Source: Parashewanella spongiae (GTDB lineage Bacteria; Pseudomonadota; Gammaproteobacteria; Enterobacterales; Shewanellaceae). Taken from it: a DNA stretch of 64,000 bases. Below the pieces are notes generated by a model, which saw only the letters and a program-made list of their open reading frames with translations, did no database searches and was not told the origin of the DNA. Numbering within the stretch: position 1 is the stretch's first letter; each line of letters opens with the position of its first letter. Of the stretch, positions 48,423 through 59,792 are shown piece after piece. The DNA lies in assembly GCF_004358345.1 (NCBI RefSeq), contig NZ_CP037952.1:1426001-1490000 (forward strand), read 5' to 3'. Position numbers and translations under genes: made by a program.

Positions 48423-48452
48423 AAAAAAAGCGACCTAAAAGTCGCTTTTTTT
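48423..48452. terminator. Rho-independent terminator of the tRNA operon
   Basis: Stem AAAAAAAGCGAC / GTCGCTTTTTTT with a CTAAAA loop. A and T tracts on both sides make it bidirectional in form. Confidence 0.85.
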
Positions 48453-48657
48453 ATGCCTGTCATTCAGCGATTGACTATTGATACTCGACTCATTAGATAA
48501 GCATCGCTATAATGTCGCGTCTTAATATAATTGATTAGGCCGAACCCCAACTTTAAAGGGGCATAACGGTAAGTTTAGATAACTAAGAAACGAATACTTA
48601 ACATAGCTGAACGATCGGCTATGACTAAAGGACGTTAGACAAATTTGAGGTAAAATA

Positions 48658-49968
48658 ATGCAAGTTTCTGTTGAAGCAACTCAGGGCTTAGAGCGTCGCA
48701 TGACTATTTCTGTGCCTGCAGGCGGTCTTGATAAATTAGTTAAAAGTGCAATGCTAAACGAAGCAAAACGTGCACGTATTCCTGGGTTCCGTCCTGGTAA
48801 AGTACCAATGAGCGTAATCGAAAAACGTTATGGTAAAGCAATTCGCCAAGAAATTTCGGGTGAATTCATGCAGCGTAACTTTATTGAAGCGATTATGGCT
48901 GAGAAAATTAATCCAGCGGGCGCACCAAAGTTCACAATGGGAACTACCGAAGGTGAGAACTTTGAGTTCACAGCAACTTTCGAAGTATATCCAGAAGTAG
49001 AACTTACAGGTTTAGATGCAATTGAAGTAGAAAAACCAACTTCAGACGTTACAGATGCAGACGTTGACAGCATGATTGAAACCTTGCGTAAGCAACATGC
49101 GACCTTTGAAGTTGTTGAACGTGCAGTTGAAGACGGCGACAAAGTCAAAATGAACTTTGTTGGTTCTGTCGATGGTGAAGAGTTTGAAGGCGGAAAAGCT
49201 GATGACTTCGAACTTGAAATGGGTTCAGGTCGTATGATCCCTGGTTTCGAAGAAGGTATACTCGGTAAAAAAGTCGGTGACGAATTCGAGATCGAAGTGA
49301 CGTTCCCTGAAGATTACCATGCTGAAGACCTGAAAGGTAAAGGCGCTAAATTCGCCATTACTTTGAACGAAGTTCAAGGTGCTAATTTACCTGAAGTGAA
49401 CGATGAGTTTGCTTCTAAGTTTGGTATTACAGACGAAGGTGTTGACGCACTTAAAGTTGAAATTCGTAAGAACATGACCCGTGAACTTGAGCAAGCATTA
49501 AAAGCTAATATTAAAGATCAAGTGATTAGTGGTCTTTTAGCCGCTAACGAACTTGATTTACCGAAGTCTTTGATTGACGGTGAAGTAGAAGTGTTACGTA
49601 AGCAAGCAATGCAACGTTTTGGTAACCAGCAACAAGCCGCAAACATGCCAGAACTTCCTGCTGAATTGTTTACAGAGCAAGCAGAACGTCGCGTAAAAGT
49701 TGGTCTTCTACTTGGTGAAGTGATCAAAGTTAATGAATTGAAAGCTGAAAATGATCGCGTTAAAGCATTAATTTCTTCAATGGCTTCGGCTTACGAAGAT
49801 CCTTCAGAAGTTGTAGAGTACTACAACAAGAATGAAGAAATGATGCAAAATATGCGTAACGTTGCTTTAGAAGAGCAAGCTGTTGAAGCGCTTTTAGAAA
49901 AAGCTAAAGTTTCTGAAAAAGAAGTGGCATTTGAAGAGTTCATGAACAAAGCAACTGGTCAAGCATAA
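48658..49968 (+). CDS. tig: Trigger factor (ribosome-associated chaperone)
   Basis: A 436-residue peptidyl-prolyl isomerase and chaperone. The ribosome-binding signature is in [17 protein letters not shown] (about 43-59). The FKBP-like domain (about 150-245) holds [39 protein letters not shown]. The long helical C-terminal arms follow. GAGG lies nine bases upstream of the ATG. First gene of the tig-clpP-clpX-lon-hupB-ppiD block. Confidence 0.97.
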   Translation: MQVSVEATQGLERRMTISVPAGGLDKLVKSAMLNEAKRARIPGFRPGKVPMSVIEKRYGKAIRQEISGEFMQRNFIEAIMAEKINPAGAPKFTMGTTEGENFEFTATFEVYPEVELTGLDAIEVEKPTSDVTDADVDSMIETLRKQHATFEVVERAVEDGDKVKMNFVGSVDGEEFEGGKADDFELEMGSGRMIPGFEEGILGKKVGDEFEIEVTFPEDYHAEDLKGKGAKFAITLNEVQGANLPEVNDEFASKFGITDEGVDALKVEIRKNMTRELEQALKANIKDQVISGLLAANELDLPKSLIDGEVEVLRKQAMQRFGNQQQAANMPELPAELFTEQAERRVKVGLLLGEVIKVNELKAENDRVKALISSMASAYEDPSEVVEYYNKNEEMMQNMRNVALEEQAVEALLEKAKVSEKEVAFEEFMNKATGQA

Positions 49969-50003
49969 GCTACACTTGACTTGATTAGCTGTTAGCCATT
50001 TAT

Positions 50004-50044
50004 AATGGCTCGTATGGGGCTTCTCGTACGAGCCATTTTTTATA
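50004..50044 (+). terminator. Rho-independent terminator of tig
   Basis: An 11-bp perfect stem AATGGCTCGTA / TACGAGCCATT with a 12-base loop and six T. The following 250 bases to clpP have no gene. They hold the clpP promoter, which I cannot place with confidence. Confidence 0.85.
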
Positions 50045-50292
50045 AAAACCAGTTTCAATAAGTACTTGTTTGATCCAAACTGTTTAATCAGAGAATAAGT
50101 GAAATTGGCGCGTGTGGGATGGTTTTAATAGTTAGGATTTTTCACAACATATCGCAATTTATGTAGCTGTAAAATCGTGCACTTTCTTATCCATGACACT
50201 GAACTGAAGTTAATCTTGCAGCTTAGAGGATCACAGGAAGAAATTGCAGATATAGACAGATACTTATTGAAATTGGTACAAGGAATTAAATA

Positions 50293-50904
50293 ATGCAGAA
50301 AGCACCAGAATCGATTTTAAACTCTCTAGTTCCAATGGTTGTAGAACAAACGGCCAAAGGAGAGCGTTCATACGACATTTATTCTCGTCTGTTAAAGGAG
50401 CGTGTCATATTTTTAGTCGGTCAGGTTGAAGAGCATATGGCTAATCTGATTGTGGCTCAATTATTATTTTTAGAATCAGAAAGCCCTGAGAAAGATATTT
50501 ATCTTTATATTAATTCACCAGGTGGATCGGTGACAGCGGGTATGGCTATTTATGATACAATGCAGTTTATTAGACCAAACGTAAGTACTGTTTGTATGGG
50601 GCAGGCTGCGAGCATGGGAGCATTCTTGTTAGCTGGAGGCGCAAAAGGAAAACGTCATTGTTTACCTAACTCAAGAGTTATGATCCATCAGCCCCTAGGC
50701 GGTTTTCAAGGTCAAGCCTCTGATATCGCAATCCATGCTCAAGAGATCCTAGGGATTAAAAATAAGTTAAATGGAATGTTGGCAGAACATACAGGCCAAC
50801 CAATGGACGTCATTGAAAGAGATACAGATCGTGATAATTTCATGAGTGCGAATGAAGCACTTGAGTACGGTCTTGTTGATAGTGTAATGACTGAACGTGG
50901 CTGA
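50293..50904 (+). CDS. clpP: ATP-dependent Clp protease proteolytic subunit
   Basis: A 203-residue serine protease that forms the tetradecameric ClpP barrel. Catalytic triad Ser107 (QAASMGAF), His132 (MIHQPLGG) and Asp181 (DTDRDNF). The N-terminal propeptide is short, as in related genera. Followed by clpX at 83 bases. Confidence 0.97.
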   Translation: MQKAPESILNSLVPMVVEQTAKGERSYDIYSRLLKERVIFLVGQVEEHMANLIVAQLLFLESESPEKDIYLYINSPGGSVTAGMAIYDTMQFIRPNVSTVCMGQAASMGAFLLAGGAKGKRHCLPNSRVMIHQPLGGFQGQASDIAIHAQEILGIKNKLNGMLAEHTGQPMDVIERDTDRDNFMSANEALEYGLVDSVMTERG

Positions 50905-50987
50905 TTTTTTCACAGTTCTGAGTTATGCTCGGAAATATTAAACTGAATTTTCTATGTTACTCATAAGTGGCATAAAGAGGTAAAATA

Positions 50988-52268
50988 ATGGGCGATAATA
51001 AAAGTGACGGTGATAGCGGTAAGCTACTTTATTGTTCTTTTTGTGGTAAAAGCCAACACGAAGTTCGCAAATTAATTGCTGGCCCATCAGTATATGTTTG
51101 CGACGAATGTGTAGAGCTTTGTAATGATATCATTCGCGAAGAGATCAAAGAAATTTCACCAAAACGCGATACTGATAAATTACCTACACCTCATGAACTA
51201 CGCAATCACCTTGATGATTACGTGATTGGGCAAGAAAAAGCAAAGAAAGTACTTTCTGTCGCGGTTTACAATCATTATAAACGACTGAAGAATGCTTCAG
51301 CGAAAGATAATATCGAGCTAGGTAAAAGTAATATTTTGCTGATTGGCCCAACTGGTAGTGGTAAAACTCTATTGGCTGAAACACTTGCTCGTTTCTTGAA
51401 TGTACCCTTTACCATGGCGGACGCAACCACATTAACCGAAGCGGGATATGTTGGCGAAGATGTTGAAAACATCATTCAAAAACTACTTCAAAAATGTGAT
51501 TATGATGTTGAAAAAGCACAACGTGGTATCGTATACATTGATGAAATTGATAAAATCAGCCGTAAGTCTGAAAACCCATCGATCACTCGTGATGTTTCTG
51601 GTGAAGGTGTTCAACAAGCCTTGCTTAAGCTAATAGAAGGTACCGTTGCATCGGTTCCGCCTCAAGGTGGTCGTAAGCATCCACAACAAGAGTTCTTACA
51701 AGTCGACACGTCTAAAATCCTCTTCGTTTGTGGTGGTGCATTTGCAGGGCTTGAAAAAGTAATTGAGCAACGAATCGATGTAGGTACAGGTATTGGTTTC
51801 GGTGCCACAGTTACAGCTGAAAACGATAAAGAGACGGTTTCACAGATTTTCCAGAAAGTTGAACCAGAAGATTTAGTTAAATTTGGTTTGATCCCTGAAT
51901 TTATCGGTCGCTTACCTGTCGTTGCAACTCTAACTGAATTGGATGAAAGCGCGCTTGTTCAAATCTTGTCTGAACCTAAGAATGCAATTACTAAGCAATA
52001 TGCTTCTTTGTTCGAAATGGAAGACGCTGAGCTTGAATTCAGAGAAGATGCACTAAAAGCAATTGCTCATAAAGCGATGACCCGAAAGACAGGTGCACGT
52101 GGTTTGCGCTCAATCGTTGAAAATATTTTGCTTGATACAATGTATGATCTACCTTCAGAAGAAGGGGTAAGTAAAGTTGTGGTTGATGAGTCTGTAGTTA
52201 AAGGCGAGTCTCAACCCATTCTTATTTACGATACACAAGAGACACAAGCTGCAAGCGGTGAACAATAA
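50988..52268 (+). CDS. clpX: ClpX ATPase, specificity subunit of ClpXP
   Basis: 426 residues. N-terminal zinc-binding domain ([11 protein letters not shown]...CDECVELC, about 16-41), AAA+ core with Walker A GPTGSGKT (about 119-126), Walker B VYIDEIDK and the RKH/pore loop region GYVGEDV. Unfolds tagged proteins for ClpP. Confidence 0.98.
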   Translation: MGDNKSDGDSGKLLYCSFCGKSQHEVRKLIAGPSVYVCDECVELCNDIIREEIKEISPKRDTDKLPTPHELRNHLDDYVIGQEKAKKVLSVAVYNHYKRLKNASAKDNIELGKSNILLIGPTGSGKTLLAETLARFLNVPFTMADATTLTEAGYVGEDVENIIQKLLQKCDYDVEKAQRGIVYIDEIDKISRKSENPSITRDVSGEGVQQALLKLIEGTVASVPPQGGRKHPQQEFLQVDTSKILFVCGGAFAGLEKVIEQRIDVGTGIGFGATVTAENDKETVSQIFQKVEPEDLVKFGLIPEFIGRLPVVATLTELDESALVQILSEPKNAITKQYASLFEMEDAELEFREDALKAIAHKAMTRKTGARGLRSIVENILLDTMYDLPSEEGVSKVVVDESVVKGESQPILIYDTQETQAASGEQ

Positions 52269-52290
52269 CCATTTGTTTTGACATTTTTTA

Positions 52291-52318
52291 AAAGGAGCCG
52301 TTTGGCTCCTTTTTTTAT
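52291..52318 (+). terminator. Rho-independent terminator of clpX
   Basis: AAAGGAGCC / GGCTCCTTT stem with a GTTT loop and a T tract, 22 bases after the stop. Confidence 0.85.
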
Positions 52319-52454
52319 ATCTTTGTTTCATTTTTTCAAAATAAAGCCCGCAGTATTTTATAATTCTCATAGAATTAAATTAGTGTTTAGTTTGAACTAT
52401 AAATTCGTTTTGATACATTTTTATTCGAGAACACTCCTTTTTTTACCTATGCTA

Positions 52455-52480
52455 TTGAAACTTTAAAATCTATCCCAATA
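52455..52480 (+). promoter_or_regulatory. Sigma-32 (heat shock)-like promoter of lon
   Basis: TTGAAA (52455-52460), 13-base spacer, CCCAATA (52474-52480). This matches the CTTGAAA-N13/14-CCCCATNT consensus except for one C. lon is a known sigma-32 target in E. coli. The distance to the ATG is 37 bases. Confidence 0.6.
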
Positions 52481-52517
52481 TACTTCTAATAGACTTATCA
52501 TCATACGGAATTGCAAT

Positions 52518-54887
52518 ATGACTCAAGAGAGTGAAGCGCATATAGAACTTCCCGTACTACCACTTAGAGATGTAGTGGTATACCCGCACATGGTTATTCC
52601 ATTGTTCATTGGACGCGAAAAATCGATTCGCTGTCTGGAAGCTGCAATGGAACAGGATAAACAAGTTATTCTAGTTGCACAGCGCGACGCAGATCTTGAT
52701 GAACCCACTACCGATGACATCTTTGATGTTGGTACGTTAGCTTCAATTTTACAGCTTCTTAAATTGCCAGACGGAACAGTAAAAGTTCTTGTTGAGGGCA
52801 ATAAACGTGTTTCAATCAATAAATATACTCAAGCAGAAGAGTTTTTTATTGCAACAGCAGAATTCAAAGCGTCAGATGAACTCGAATCAAAAGAAGAAGA
52901 AGTTCTGGTTCGAAGTGCAATTGGGCAATTTGAAGGTTACATCAAGCTAAATAAAAAAATACCACCCGAAGTACTGACTTCACTTTCAGGTATTGATGAA
53001 GCTGCCCGACTAGCAGACACAATGGCTGCTCATATGCCACTTAAACTAAATGACAAGCAATCAGTGCTTGAAATGTTTAATGTGGGTGAGCGACTAGAGT
53101 ATTTGATGAGCATGATGGAATCGGAAATCGACTTGCTACAAGTTGAAAAACGCATTCGTTCTCGTGTTAAAAAGCAAATGGAAAAGAGTCAACGTGAGTA
53201 CTATTTGAATGAGCAAATGAAGGCCATTCAAAAAGAACTTGGCGATATTGATGAAGGGCATGATGAGTTCGAAGTACTCACTCGCAAAATCGATGAAGCT
53301 AAAATGCCTGCAGAAGCACGCGATAAAGCAATGGCTGAGCTCAATAAGCTTAAAATGATGTCTCCAATGTCTGCCGAAGCTACGGTAGTTAGAAGTTACG
53401 TAGAATGGATGACATCAGTACCTTGGAAAAAACGCTCCAAAATTAAGCGTGATTTAGCCGCTGCAGAGTCAGTACTTGATACCGATCACCATGGTTTAGA
53501 AAAAGTAAAAGAACGAATTTTAGAGTACTTAGCAGTTCAGAGCCGAGTTAAACTACTAAAAGGACCAATTTTGTGTTTAGTAGGACCTCCAGGCGTTGGT
53601 AAAACATCACTAGGTCAATCGATTGCTAGAGCGACAGGTCGTAAATACGTTCGAGTAGCTTTGGGTGGTGTACGTGACGAAGCTGAGATTCGTGGTCACA
53701 GAAGAACTTATATTGGCTCAATGCCGGGGAAAGTGATTCAAAAAATGTCAAAAGTGGGTGTTAAAAATCCACTATTTTTACTCGATGAAATCGACAAAAT
53801 GAGTTCAGACATGCGTGGTGATCCAGCATCGGCGCTGTTGGAAGTGCTAGATCCTGAGCAAAACGCTTCATTTAATGATCATTATTTAGAAGTCGATTAC
53901 GATTTATCTGATGTGATGTTTGTAGCAACTTCAAACTCGATGGACATTCCCGGCCCATTACTTGACCGTATGGAAGTGATTCGCCTTTCGGGTTACACCG
54001 AAGATGAAAAATTAAATATTGCGGTTAAACATTTACTGCCTAAACAAATTGAACGCAATGGCTTAAAAGCCTCTGAAATCAATGTTGATGATAGTGCAAT
54101 TATTAGCATTATCCGTTATTACACCCGTGAAGCAGGTGTACGTGCATTAGAGCGTGAGCTCTCTAAGATTTGCCGGAAAGTCGTTAAACAGATTTTATTG
54201 GATAAATCGATTAAAACTGTTTCAGTGAGCGAGAAAAACATCAAAGAGTTTTTAGGTGTTCAACGTTGTGATTATGGAAAAGCTGAGTCAAGTAACCAAA
54301 TTGGTCAGGTGACGGGACTTGCTTGGACACAAGTTGGTGGAGACTTACTTACCATTGAAGCAACGTCGGTTCCCGGTAAAGGTAAATTGGCTTATACTGG
54401 CTCACTGGGCGATGTAATGCAAGAATCGATTCAAGCCGCTATGACAGTCGTTAGAGCTCGTGCGGAAGACTTGGGCATTAATGGTGATTTTCATGAAAAG
54501 CGTGATATTCATGTTCATGTTCCTGAAGGTGCTACACCAAAAGATGGGCCATCAGCAGGTGCGGCAATGTGCACAGCATTGGTTTCAAGCTTGACTGGAA
54601 ATCCTGTTCGTGCCGATGTTGCAATGACTGGTGAAATTACACTCCGTGGTGAAGTTTTGCCTATAGGTGGATTGAAAGAAAAGCTATTAGCTGCGCATCG
54701 TGGTGGAATAAAGCGTGTGTTAATTCCTCATGAGAATGAGCGAGATTTGGAAGAAATACCAGATAACGTGATTGCTGATCTAGAAATTCACCCTGTAAAA
54801 TGGGTAGAACAAGTTCTCGAACTTGCTCTAGAAAACCCTGTAAAAGGCTTTGAAGTGGTAAAAAAACCGCAAAAAGCTAAAAAATAA
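52518..54887 (+). CDS. lon: ATP-dependent protease Lon
   Basis: 789 residues. LON substrate-binding domain (1-200), AAA+ with Walker [13 protein letters not shown] (about 353-364) and Walker [11 protein letters not shown], then the protease domain with catalytic Ser in [13 protein letters not shown] and Lys in [10 protein letters not shown] (Ser-Lys dyad). Degrades damaged and regulatory proteins. A clear promoter and terminator set it apart from clpPX. Confidence 0.98.
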   Translation: MTQESEAHIELPVLPLRDVVVYPHMVIPLFIGREKSIRCLEAAMEQDKQVILVAQRDADLDEPTTDDIFDVGTLASILQLLKLPDGTVKVLVEGNKRVSINKYTQAEEFFIATAEFKASDELESKEEEVLVRSAIGQFEGYIKLNKKIPPEVLTSLSGIDEAARLADTMAAHMPLKLNDKQSVLEMFNVGERLEYLMSMMESEIDLLQVEKRIRSRVKKQMEKSQREYYLNEQMKAIQKELGDIDEGHDEFEVLTRKIDEAKMPAEARDKAMAELNKLKMMSPMSAEATVVRSYVEWMTSVPWKKRSKIKRDLAAAESVLDTDHHGLEKVKERILEYLAVQSRVKLLKGPILCLVGPPGVGKTSLGQSIARATGRKYVRVALGGVRDEAEIRGHRRTYIGSMPGKVIQKMSKVGVKNPLFLLDEIDKMSSDMRGDPASALLEVLDPEQNASFNDHYLEVDYDLSDVMFVATSNSMDIPGPLLDRMEVIRLSGYTEDEKLNIAVKHLLPKQIERNGLKASEINVDDSAIISIIRYYTREAGVRALERELSKICRKVVKQILLDKSIKTVSVSEKNIKEFLGVQRCDYGKAESSNQIGQVTGLAWTQVGGDLLTIEATSVPGKGKLAYTGSLGDVMQESIQAAMTVVRARAEDLGINGDFHEKRDIHVHVPEGATPKDGPSAGAAMCTALVSSLTGNPVRADVAMTGEITLRGEVLPIGGLKEKLLAAHRGGIKRVLIPHENERDLEEIPDNVIADLEIHPVKWVEQVLELALENPVKGFEVVKKPQKAKK

Positions 54888-54963
54888 CACTTTTCATGTA
54901 AAAAAGTTAAAAAAAGGGCTTAACAAAACATTGACCTGTGTTAGCCTAGAGAAGTGGAGAATT

Positions 54964-54989
54964 AGATGCCCCAATCCCTTGGGGTATCT
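54964..54989 (+). terminator. Hairpin between lon and hupB
   Basis: A 10-bp stem (AGATGCCCCA / TGGGGTATCT, one G-T pair) with a 6-base loop, no strong T tract. Possible lon terminator or hupB leader structure. Confidence 0.4.
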
Positions 54990-55134
54990 GGTTTCTAGCT
55001 ATTTCCAATTAATTATCATTGGTTTTGATAGTCAGCTTGAACTTTAGTTTTAAGCTTGTTATAAAAGCCTCCGCAAACCGCGTAATAGACGGACTTGGTT
55101 GCGGTGAAGAAAATAATACATTCAAGGGGATGAC

Positions 55135-55407
55135 ATGAACAAATCTGAACTAATTGAGAAAATTGCATCTGATGCAGATATCACTAAAGCGGCTGCAGGT
55201 CGTGCATTAGATTCTTTTATCACTGCTGTTACTGACGGCTTAAAAGACGGTGAGAAAATTTCTCTTGTTGGTTTTGGTACTTTTGAAGTGCGTCAACGTG
55301 CAGAGCGCACTGGACGTAACCCTCAAACGGGTGCAGAAATTAAAATCGCAGCAGCGAATATTCCTGCATTTAAAGCAGGTAAAGCTTTAAAAGATGCTGT
55401 TAACTAA
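55135..55407 (+). CDS. hupB: DNA-binding protein HU-beta
   Basis: A 90-residue histone-like protein ([19 protein letters not shown] start, [24 protein letters not shown]-binding arm with the intercalating Pro). Heterodimer partner of HU-alpha, bending and compacting DNA. AAGGGGA before the ATG is a strong ribosome binding site. Always downstream of lon in this group. Confidence 0.97.
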   Translation: MNKSELIEKIASDADITKAAAGRALDSFITAVTDGLKDGEKISLVGFGTFEVRQRAERTGRNPQTGAEIKIAAANIPAFKAGKALKDAVN

Positions 55408-55443
55408 ACAGTTTTTTTGTAGCCTTCAAAGGTTCTGATATTA

Positions 55444-55467
55444 AGCACTGCTATGGCAGTGCTTTTT
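55444..55467 (+). terminator. Rho-independent terminator of hupB
   Basis: AGCACTGC / GCAGTGCT stem, TATG loop and TTTTT, 37 bases after the stop. Confidence 0.8.
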
Positions 55468-55535
55468 ACGAATTAGAGGTGATGCTCTGGAGTTTTGATA
55501 TTTATTCAGGTTTCAATACTCTATCTAACCGAAAT

Positions 55536-55565
55536 AAAGGCGCATTATCAATGCGCCTTTTTATT
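55536..55565 (+). terminator. Second terminator-like hairpin before ppiD
   Basis: An 11-bp perfect stem AAAGGCGCATT / AATGCGCCTTT, 3-base loop and TTATTT, ending only 25 bases before the ppiD start. It may back up the hupB terminator, or attenuate ppiD transcription entering from upstream. Confidence 0.65.
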
Positions 55566-55589
55566 TGTTAATAATAAGCGAGAAGTCTG

Positions 55590-57482
55590 ATGTTAGAAAA
55601 AATTCGCGAAGGTTCACAAGGCGTAATTGCGAAAAGCATACTCGTACTTGTGATACTTTCATTTGCCTTTGCTGGGATCAGTAGTTATCTAGGTACAACA
55701 ACTGAAGCACCAGCAGCGACAGTTAATGGCGAAGAAATAAGTAAAGCTGAATTTGATCAAGCTTATCAAAATGAACGTGGAAGACTGCAACAACAATTAG
55801 GGGAGATGTTTGACACATTAGCCGCTAATGACAGCTATTTAGAAACAATAAAGCAAAATGCCCTTGATCGTTTAGTTTCTCAAAAATTACTTGATCAAAC
55901 GGCAGCTAAACTAGGCCTAACGGCTTCAGATGAACAAATTCGCCAAGCGATAATAGCGGAGCCAGCGTTTCATGTTGACGGTGTATTCGATAATGATCGT
56001 TATTTAGCATTACTAAGCCAATTAGGGTATCAGCCACTTGCATTTAGAAATACTATGCGAGTTGATTTAACTCGTCGTCAGTTAATTAACGCCACCGTAG
56101 GCAGCGAATTTGCACTAAAAGGTGAAGCTAAGCAAATTGCAGAATTACAAGGTCAAAGCCGTGACATTCGTTATGCGATTGTAAATTCTGAACCATTTTT
56201 AGCTGGTATTACCGTTACCGACGAGCAAGCAAAAGAATATTACGATATTAATACAACTCAATTTATTCGACCTGAAATGGTGAGCTTAGATTATGTTGAA
56301 TTAAATGCCGTTGATTTGTCGAATAATATCTCAGTTACTGAAGATCAAGCACAAGCTTATTATGATGAGCACAAAGCTCAATATCAAACTATTGAAAAGC
56401 GTTTACCTGCCCATATTCTTATTCAGTTTGGTGACGATGAAGCAAAAGCAGAAGTTAAAATCAAAGCGATTAAAAAGCAGCTTGATGAAGGTGCTAATTT
56501 TACTGAACTAGCCAAAAAAGATTCTGAAGATACCTTTAGTGGTGCAGAAGGCGGAAAGTTAGATTGGTATGAGCAAGGCGTTATGGATCCTGCATTTGAT
56601 GATGCAATGTTTGCATTAGAGAAAGGTCAAGTATCAGATGTCGTTAAAAGTGATTTTGGTTTTCATTTAATTAAATTACTTGATGTTCAGCCTGTAAAAA
56701 CTCAATCATTTGCAGAAGTCAAAACTCAGATTATTGATGATTTGAAGCAAAATGAAGCTCAAGATAAGTTCTTCACTTTACAGCAGTCTTTAGCCGATAC
56801 AAGCTACGAAGTACCTGATTCTCTAGATGAAGCAGCTGAAACTATTAATGCTGAAGTGAAACACACCGCTTTATTTTCGCGTAACACTATTCCTGCTGAG
56901 TTAAATAATCCAGCAGTGATCAAAGCCGCATTTTCAGATCAAGTTTTACAAAGTGGCTTAAACAGTGACGTTATTGAATTAGGTGACGATCACGTACTTG
57001 TTTTACGTGTCAATGAGCACAAAGTAGCCGGCACAAAAAGTTTTGATGAAGTTAAGCTTGACGTCATTACTCGCATTAAGCAAGAACAAGCAACTGAAGC
57101 GGCACAAGTGAAAGTTGATGAATATGCCGCTAGTATAAAAGCAGGGAAGTCAGAAGTTGAATTAAAGACTAAGACGAAATTGCATCGCTATGATCGCGAG
57201 TTAGATTCAGCTATTGTGAATAAAGCGTTCCAGATGACAGGTTCTAAGTCAGAATCTGCAATGAGCATTGCGACAGTATCTTTAGCTCAAGGTTCAGCAG
57301 TAGTGATTGTAGATAAAGTGAATGCGGCTGAAGGTATTGATGACACAGTGATTGATTCATTAAAACTACAGTTGACTAATCAATACAGTGAACAAGATTA
57401 CAGAGCCCTAATCGCATATCTAAAAGCCCATGCTGAAATTACTTATTCAAGCAATTTAGATGAAGAAAAAGGTTTATTGTAA
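55590..57482 (+). CDS. ppiD: Periplasmic folding chaperone PpiD
   Basis: A 630-residue SurA-like chaperone anchored by one N-terminal helix (SILVLVILSFAFAGISSYLG, about 17-36). SurA-N-like domain (about 40-200), one parvulin domain (about 265-355: KRLPAHILIQFG...GGKLDWYEQGVMDPAFDDAMFAL), then a C-terminal domain. It assists early folding of proteins leaving the Sec translocon. Confidence 0.95.
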   Translation: MLEKIREGSQGVIAKSILVLVILSFAFAGISSYLGTTTEAPAATVNGEEISKAEFDQAYQNERGRLQQQLGEMFDTLAANDSYLETIKQNALDRLVSQKLLDQTAAKLGLTASDEQIRQAIIAEPAFHVDGVFDNDRYLALLSQLGYQPLAFRNTMRVDLTRRQLINATVGSEFALKGEAKQIAELQGQSRDIRYAIVNSEPFLAGITVTDEQAKEYYDINTTQFIRPEMVSLDYVELNAVDLSNNISVTEDQAQAYYDEHKAQYQTIEKRLPAHILIQFGDDEAKAEVKIKAIKKQLDEGANFTELAKKDSEDTFSGAEGGKLDWYEQGVMDPAFDDAMFALEKGQVSDVVKSDFGFHLIKLLDVQPVKTQSFAEVKTQIIDDLKQNEAQDKFFTLQQSLADTSYEVPDSLDEAAETINAEVKHTALFSRNTIPAELNNPAVIKAAFSDQVLQSGLNSDVIELGDDHVLVLRVNEHKVAGTKSFDEVKLDVITRIKQEQATEAAQVKVDEYAASIKAGKSEVELKTKTKLHRYDRELDSAIVNKAFQMTGSKSESAMSIATVSLAQGSAVVIVDKVNAAEGIDDTVIDSLKLQLTNQYSEQDYRALIAYLKAHAEITYSSNLDEEKGLL

Positions 57483-57503
57483 ACCTTAAAATTCCGTAGA
57501 TCG

Positions 57504-57538
57504 AAAAAAGCCTCTGAGTATTCAGAGGCTTTTTTTTA
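57504..57538 (+). terminator. Rho-independent terminator of ppiD
   Basis: A 14-bp stem AAAAAAGCCTCTGA / TCAGAGGCTTTTTT with a GTAT loop and an eight-T tract, 21 bases after the stop. Confidence 0.88.
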
Positions 57539-57623
57539 GCTCATCTTGAATATGTTTATGCTGTGAAATACTTATTAATAAGACGTTTTCTAAGATATTT
57601 TTGCTTTGTATGCAATAAGAATT

Positions 57624-59263
57624 GGGTGTGGGTCTTTTAAAACGACGAAGTTATCCACATCTGTATAACCTCTGTTTGGATTGCTTTTTGTGATACTCCC
57701 AATACTTTTCAATATCACCACTCGATCTTAACGACCTAAGTTTTAATATAGCTTCTGCACCTTCAAGACTCCATCTCGCTCCAGTGATATCCAACCTATC
57801 ATTAATCAGATGACGACAAGCTCCCTCAATGACACCGCTAGCAATTGGGAAACCTTGCTCTAACGCTTTACCGTATTCTAATCTTGATTTATTTCTCAAT
57901 AGATAACCGATGCACTTATTAATGCCTTCTCGTTGTTTTAATTTCCGTTTTGTTGCACTGATCCCAAGGCCTTTTGCTACTTGTGACGCATTACCTCGTA
58001 AGATTTCAGTCGCTCGCTTTTCTATCCAATCTTCGACTTCTGGATCATCTTTTTCAAATAAGCACCACGCCGCTTTCCAGAGATATTCAAGCACATGGAT
58101 GAAATCCATGACCACCGTTGCATTGATGTTGAGTTTCTTCATCACCCGATAAATTTGTTTTAGCTGATGAGGATGACCATCAACGAGTACAACCCACTGA
58201 CGGCTTTGAGTTGGGTCTCGTTCCAGAGCTTCTAAAAATGCTTCTTCAATCACAGTCGCAGCGCTTCTTTCTACGCTTGCCCACACACGTTTATTTCTTG
58301 GTGGCACACGTAATGGACGAACATTTGAATTATCGTTTCTAGACATGATTGATTCTGGGGTACGATGCAAAGGCTTGGTGGTGTATACCGCTGCAACTTC
58401 TGCCATTCGTTTGCGGTCTTTTTTTTCTCCAGCACTTAGGCGTCCTTTGAGCTTCTGTTGTTTCGCTGCTTTTTGCGTGCCCTCTCTCAAGCTATTAGGT
58501 TGCATAACGATGCCTTTTCCATCCATAGTCAATACCAGTAAATCAGATGTATTTTCTGGCTTAAGGTATCTCTGCTGGAGATAAAAACCATCAAAATCTT
58601 GTGCAATATCCTGCACAATTTGCCTTGCTTGTCGCTTGGGCACGTGCGCACCTGTGGTGGTATCTATTGAGCTTACTGCATCATCATATGAGCCTTTGAC
58701 TGCTTCTGTAGCGAGTCTTAGGCGTACACCATCAGAGTATTTATCTTTCGAAAGATTCAGCTCACCATCCATTGGAAACACGCTATCACACCGACGTTGA
58801 CTGTAACCTTTTCGATGCATCGTTACGGTACCAAATAAACTTTCTAAGTTTCGTTTGCAGTTATTTTTCAAATGATTCAATGCAATGTCACGGTTGGAAC
58901 AAACTTGCTGACGGGGCTCTTCAGCGGTTTTGATATCTAAGAAACCCTGTAATAAACACCGCAACAACTCAGTTCCTTCGGTATCGATATAAGCTTCAAC
59001 TTCTCCATGGCTCTCTTGCTTAACTTGCTCGTCTTCGAGGTGCGAAATAATACGTTCAAATTGCAATTTGGCTTCAGAAAAGAATGAAAATTCGAGTGAG
59101 TTTGAGTATGCTAGTTTCATGAAAGGAGCCTTTTTATATACTTGTTGTGTGTGGAAACTGATAAGTACTATAAAATTGCTCCTTTCGCACCATTTATTAA
59201 ACCCATCCAATTGATAATTAATGATCTTTTCATGGTTTTCGTCGATCAAAAAGATCTACACCC
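57624..59263 (-). mobile_element. ISKra4-family IS, third copy, intact
   Basis: 1640 bp, same ends as the 14-17 kb copies, flanked by the 9-bp direct repeat ATAAGAATT (57615-57623 and 59264-59272). It lies after the ppiD terminator and damages no gene. Confidence 0.95.
57651..59249 (-). CDS. ISKra4-family transposase (third copy)
   Basis: 532 codons, complete, and identical to the inner 14.8-kb protein except LLRNKSRLE for LLKNKSRLE. Same DDE blocks as described there. Near-identity of the copies implies recent activity. Met44 with its GAAAGGAG site (near 59123) is a possible true start, with the leading 43 codons being upstream frame. Confidence 0.93.
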   Translation of the reverse strand: MIDENHEKIINYQLDGFNKWCERSNFIVLISFHTQQVYKKAPFMKLAYSNSLEFSFFSEAKLQFERIISHLEDEQVKQESHGEVEAYIDTEGTELLRCLLQGFLDIKTAEEPRQQVCSNRDIALNHLKNNCKRNLESLFGTVTMHRKGYSQRRCDSVFPMDGELNLSKDKYSDGVRLRLATEAVKGSYDDAVSSIDTTTGAHVPKRQARQIVQDIAQDFDGFYLQQRYLKPENTSDLLVLTMDGKGIVMQPNSLREGTQKAAKQQKLKGRLSAGEKKDRKRMAEVAAVYTTKPLHRTPESIMSRNDNSNVRPLRVPPRNKRVWASVERSAATVIEEAFLEALERDPTQSRQWVVLVDGHPHQLKQIYRVMKKLNINATVVMDFIHVLEYLWKAAWCLFEKDDPEVEDWIEKRATEILRGNASQVAKGLGISATKRKLKQREGINKCIGYLLRNKSRLEYGKALEQGFPIASGVIEGACRHLINDRLDITGARWSLEGAEAILKLRSLRSSGDIEKYWEYHKKQSKQRLYRCG

Positions 59264-59382
59264 ATAAGAATTAGAGTACACAAACGGGTATTTGAAGAAT
59301 GTTATACTGTCTTCAACAGACTAAATTTATTGAGTTATTGTTACTCTTGTGAACACGAAAAACGTCTTTGGGAAAATTAATA

Positions 59383-59424
59383 AAAGTCGCTGGATATCCG
59401 CCTTCACAAGTATGACATAATGTT
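59383..59424. repeat. MITE B remnant (right half)
   Basis: AAAAGTCGCTGGATATCCGC followed by TTCACAAGTATGACATAATG resembles the inner right half of MITE B, with the palindrome degraded (GCG..CGC lost). Non-coding. Confidence 0.5.
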
Positions 59425-59495
59425 TTGAATTTACGTTATTATTAAACAGGATTTATTTTTTGTCGTGTACAGTGATATTTTTAAATAAATGACTA

Positions 59496-59790
59496 GGGTC
59501 TGTTGATCTTTCGTGATTGTTTTTGCAGCGATAAATTGGTTATTTTATGCAAGGCAGAGTTTGTGAGGTTTGGTTATTATCGACATACAAAACTGTCGTT
59601 ACTTCCGTTTCCAAATGAGAAAACGATAACGCAGCTGAAATGACCAATTTACGCTGTCTTCGTTGCTTTTGAGCATTCACTGTTCTGTGTTGTGACCAGC
59701 TCACTTAGATGGCTAAGCATCACTGCTCACGCCTTGAACAGATAAATGTTCAAATAGCACAAAATTTAATCCTGAAAGATCAACAGACCC
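59496..59790. repeat. MITE family A, copy 4
   Basis: 295 bp with complete ends GGGTCTGTTGATCTTTC and GAAAGATCAACAGACCC and TA on both sides. It is the best-preserved copy. A chance frame of about 76 codons starts in it and runs past its end. Confidence 0.9.
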
Positions 59791-59792
59791 TA

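Noticed and set aside
48210-48500. Short open frames on both strands across the tRNA cluster
   Set aside because: They read through tRNA genes. The protein-like string with GFEPATIRLEGG is a well-known artefact of antisense tRNA sequence.
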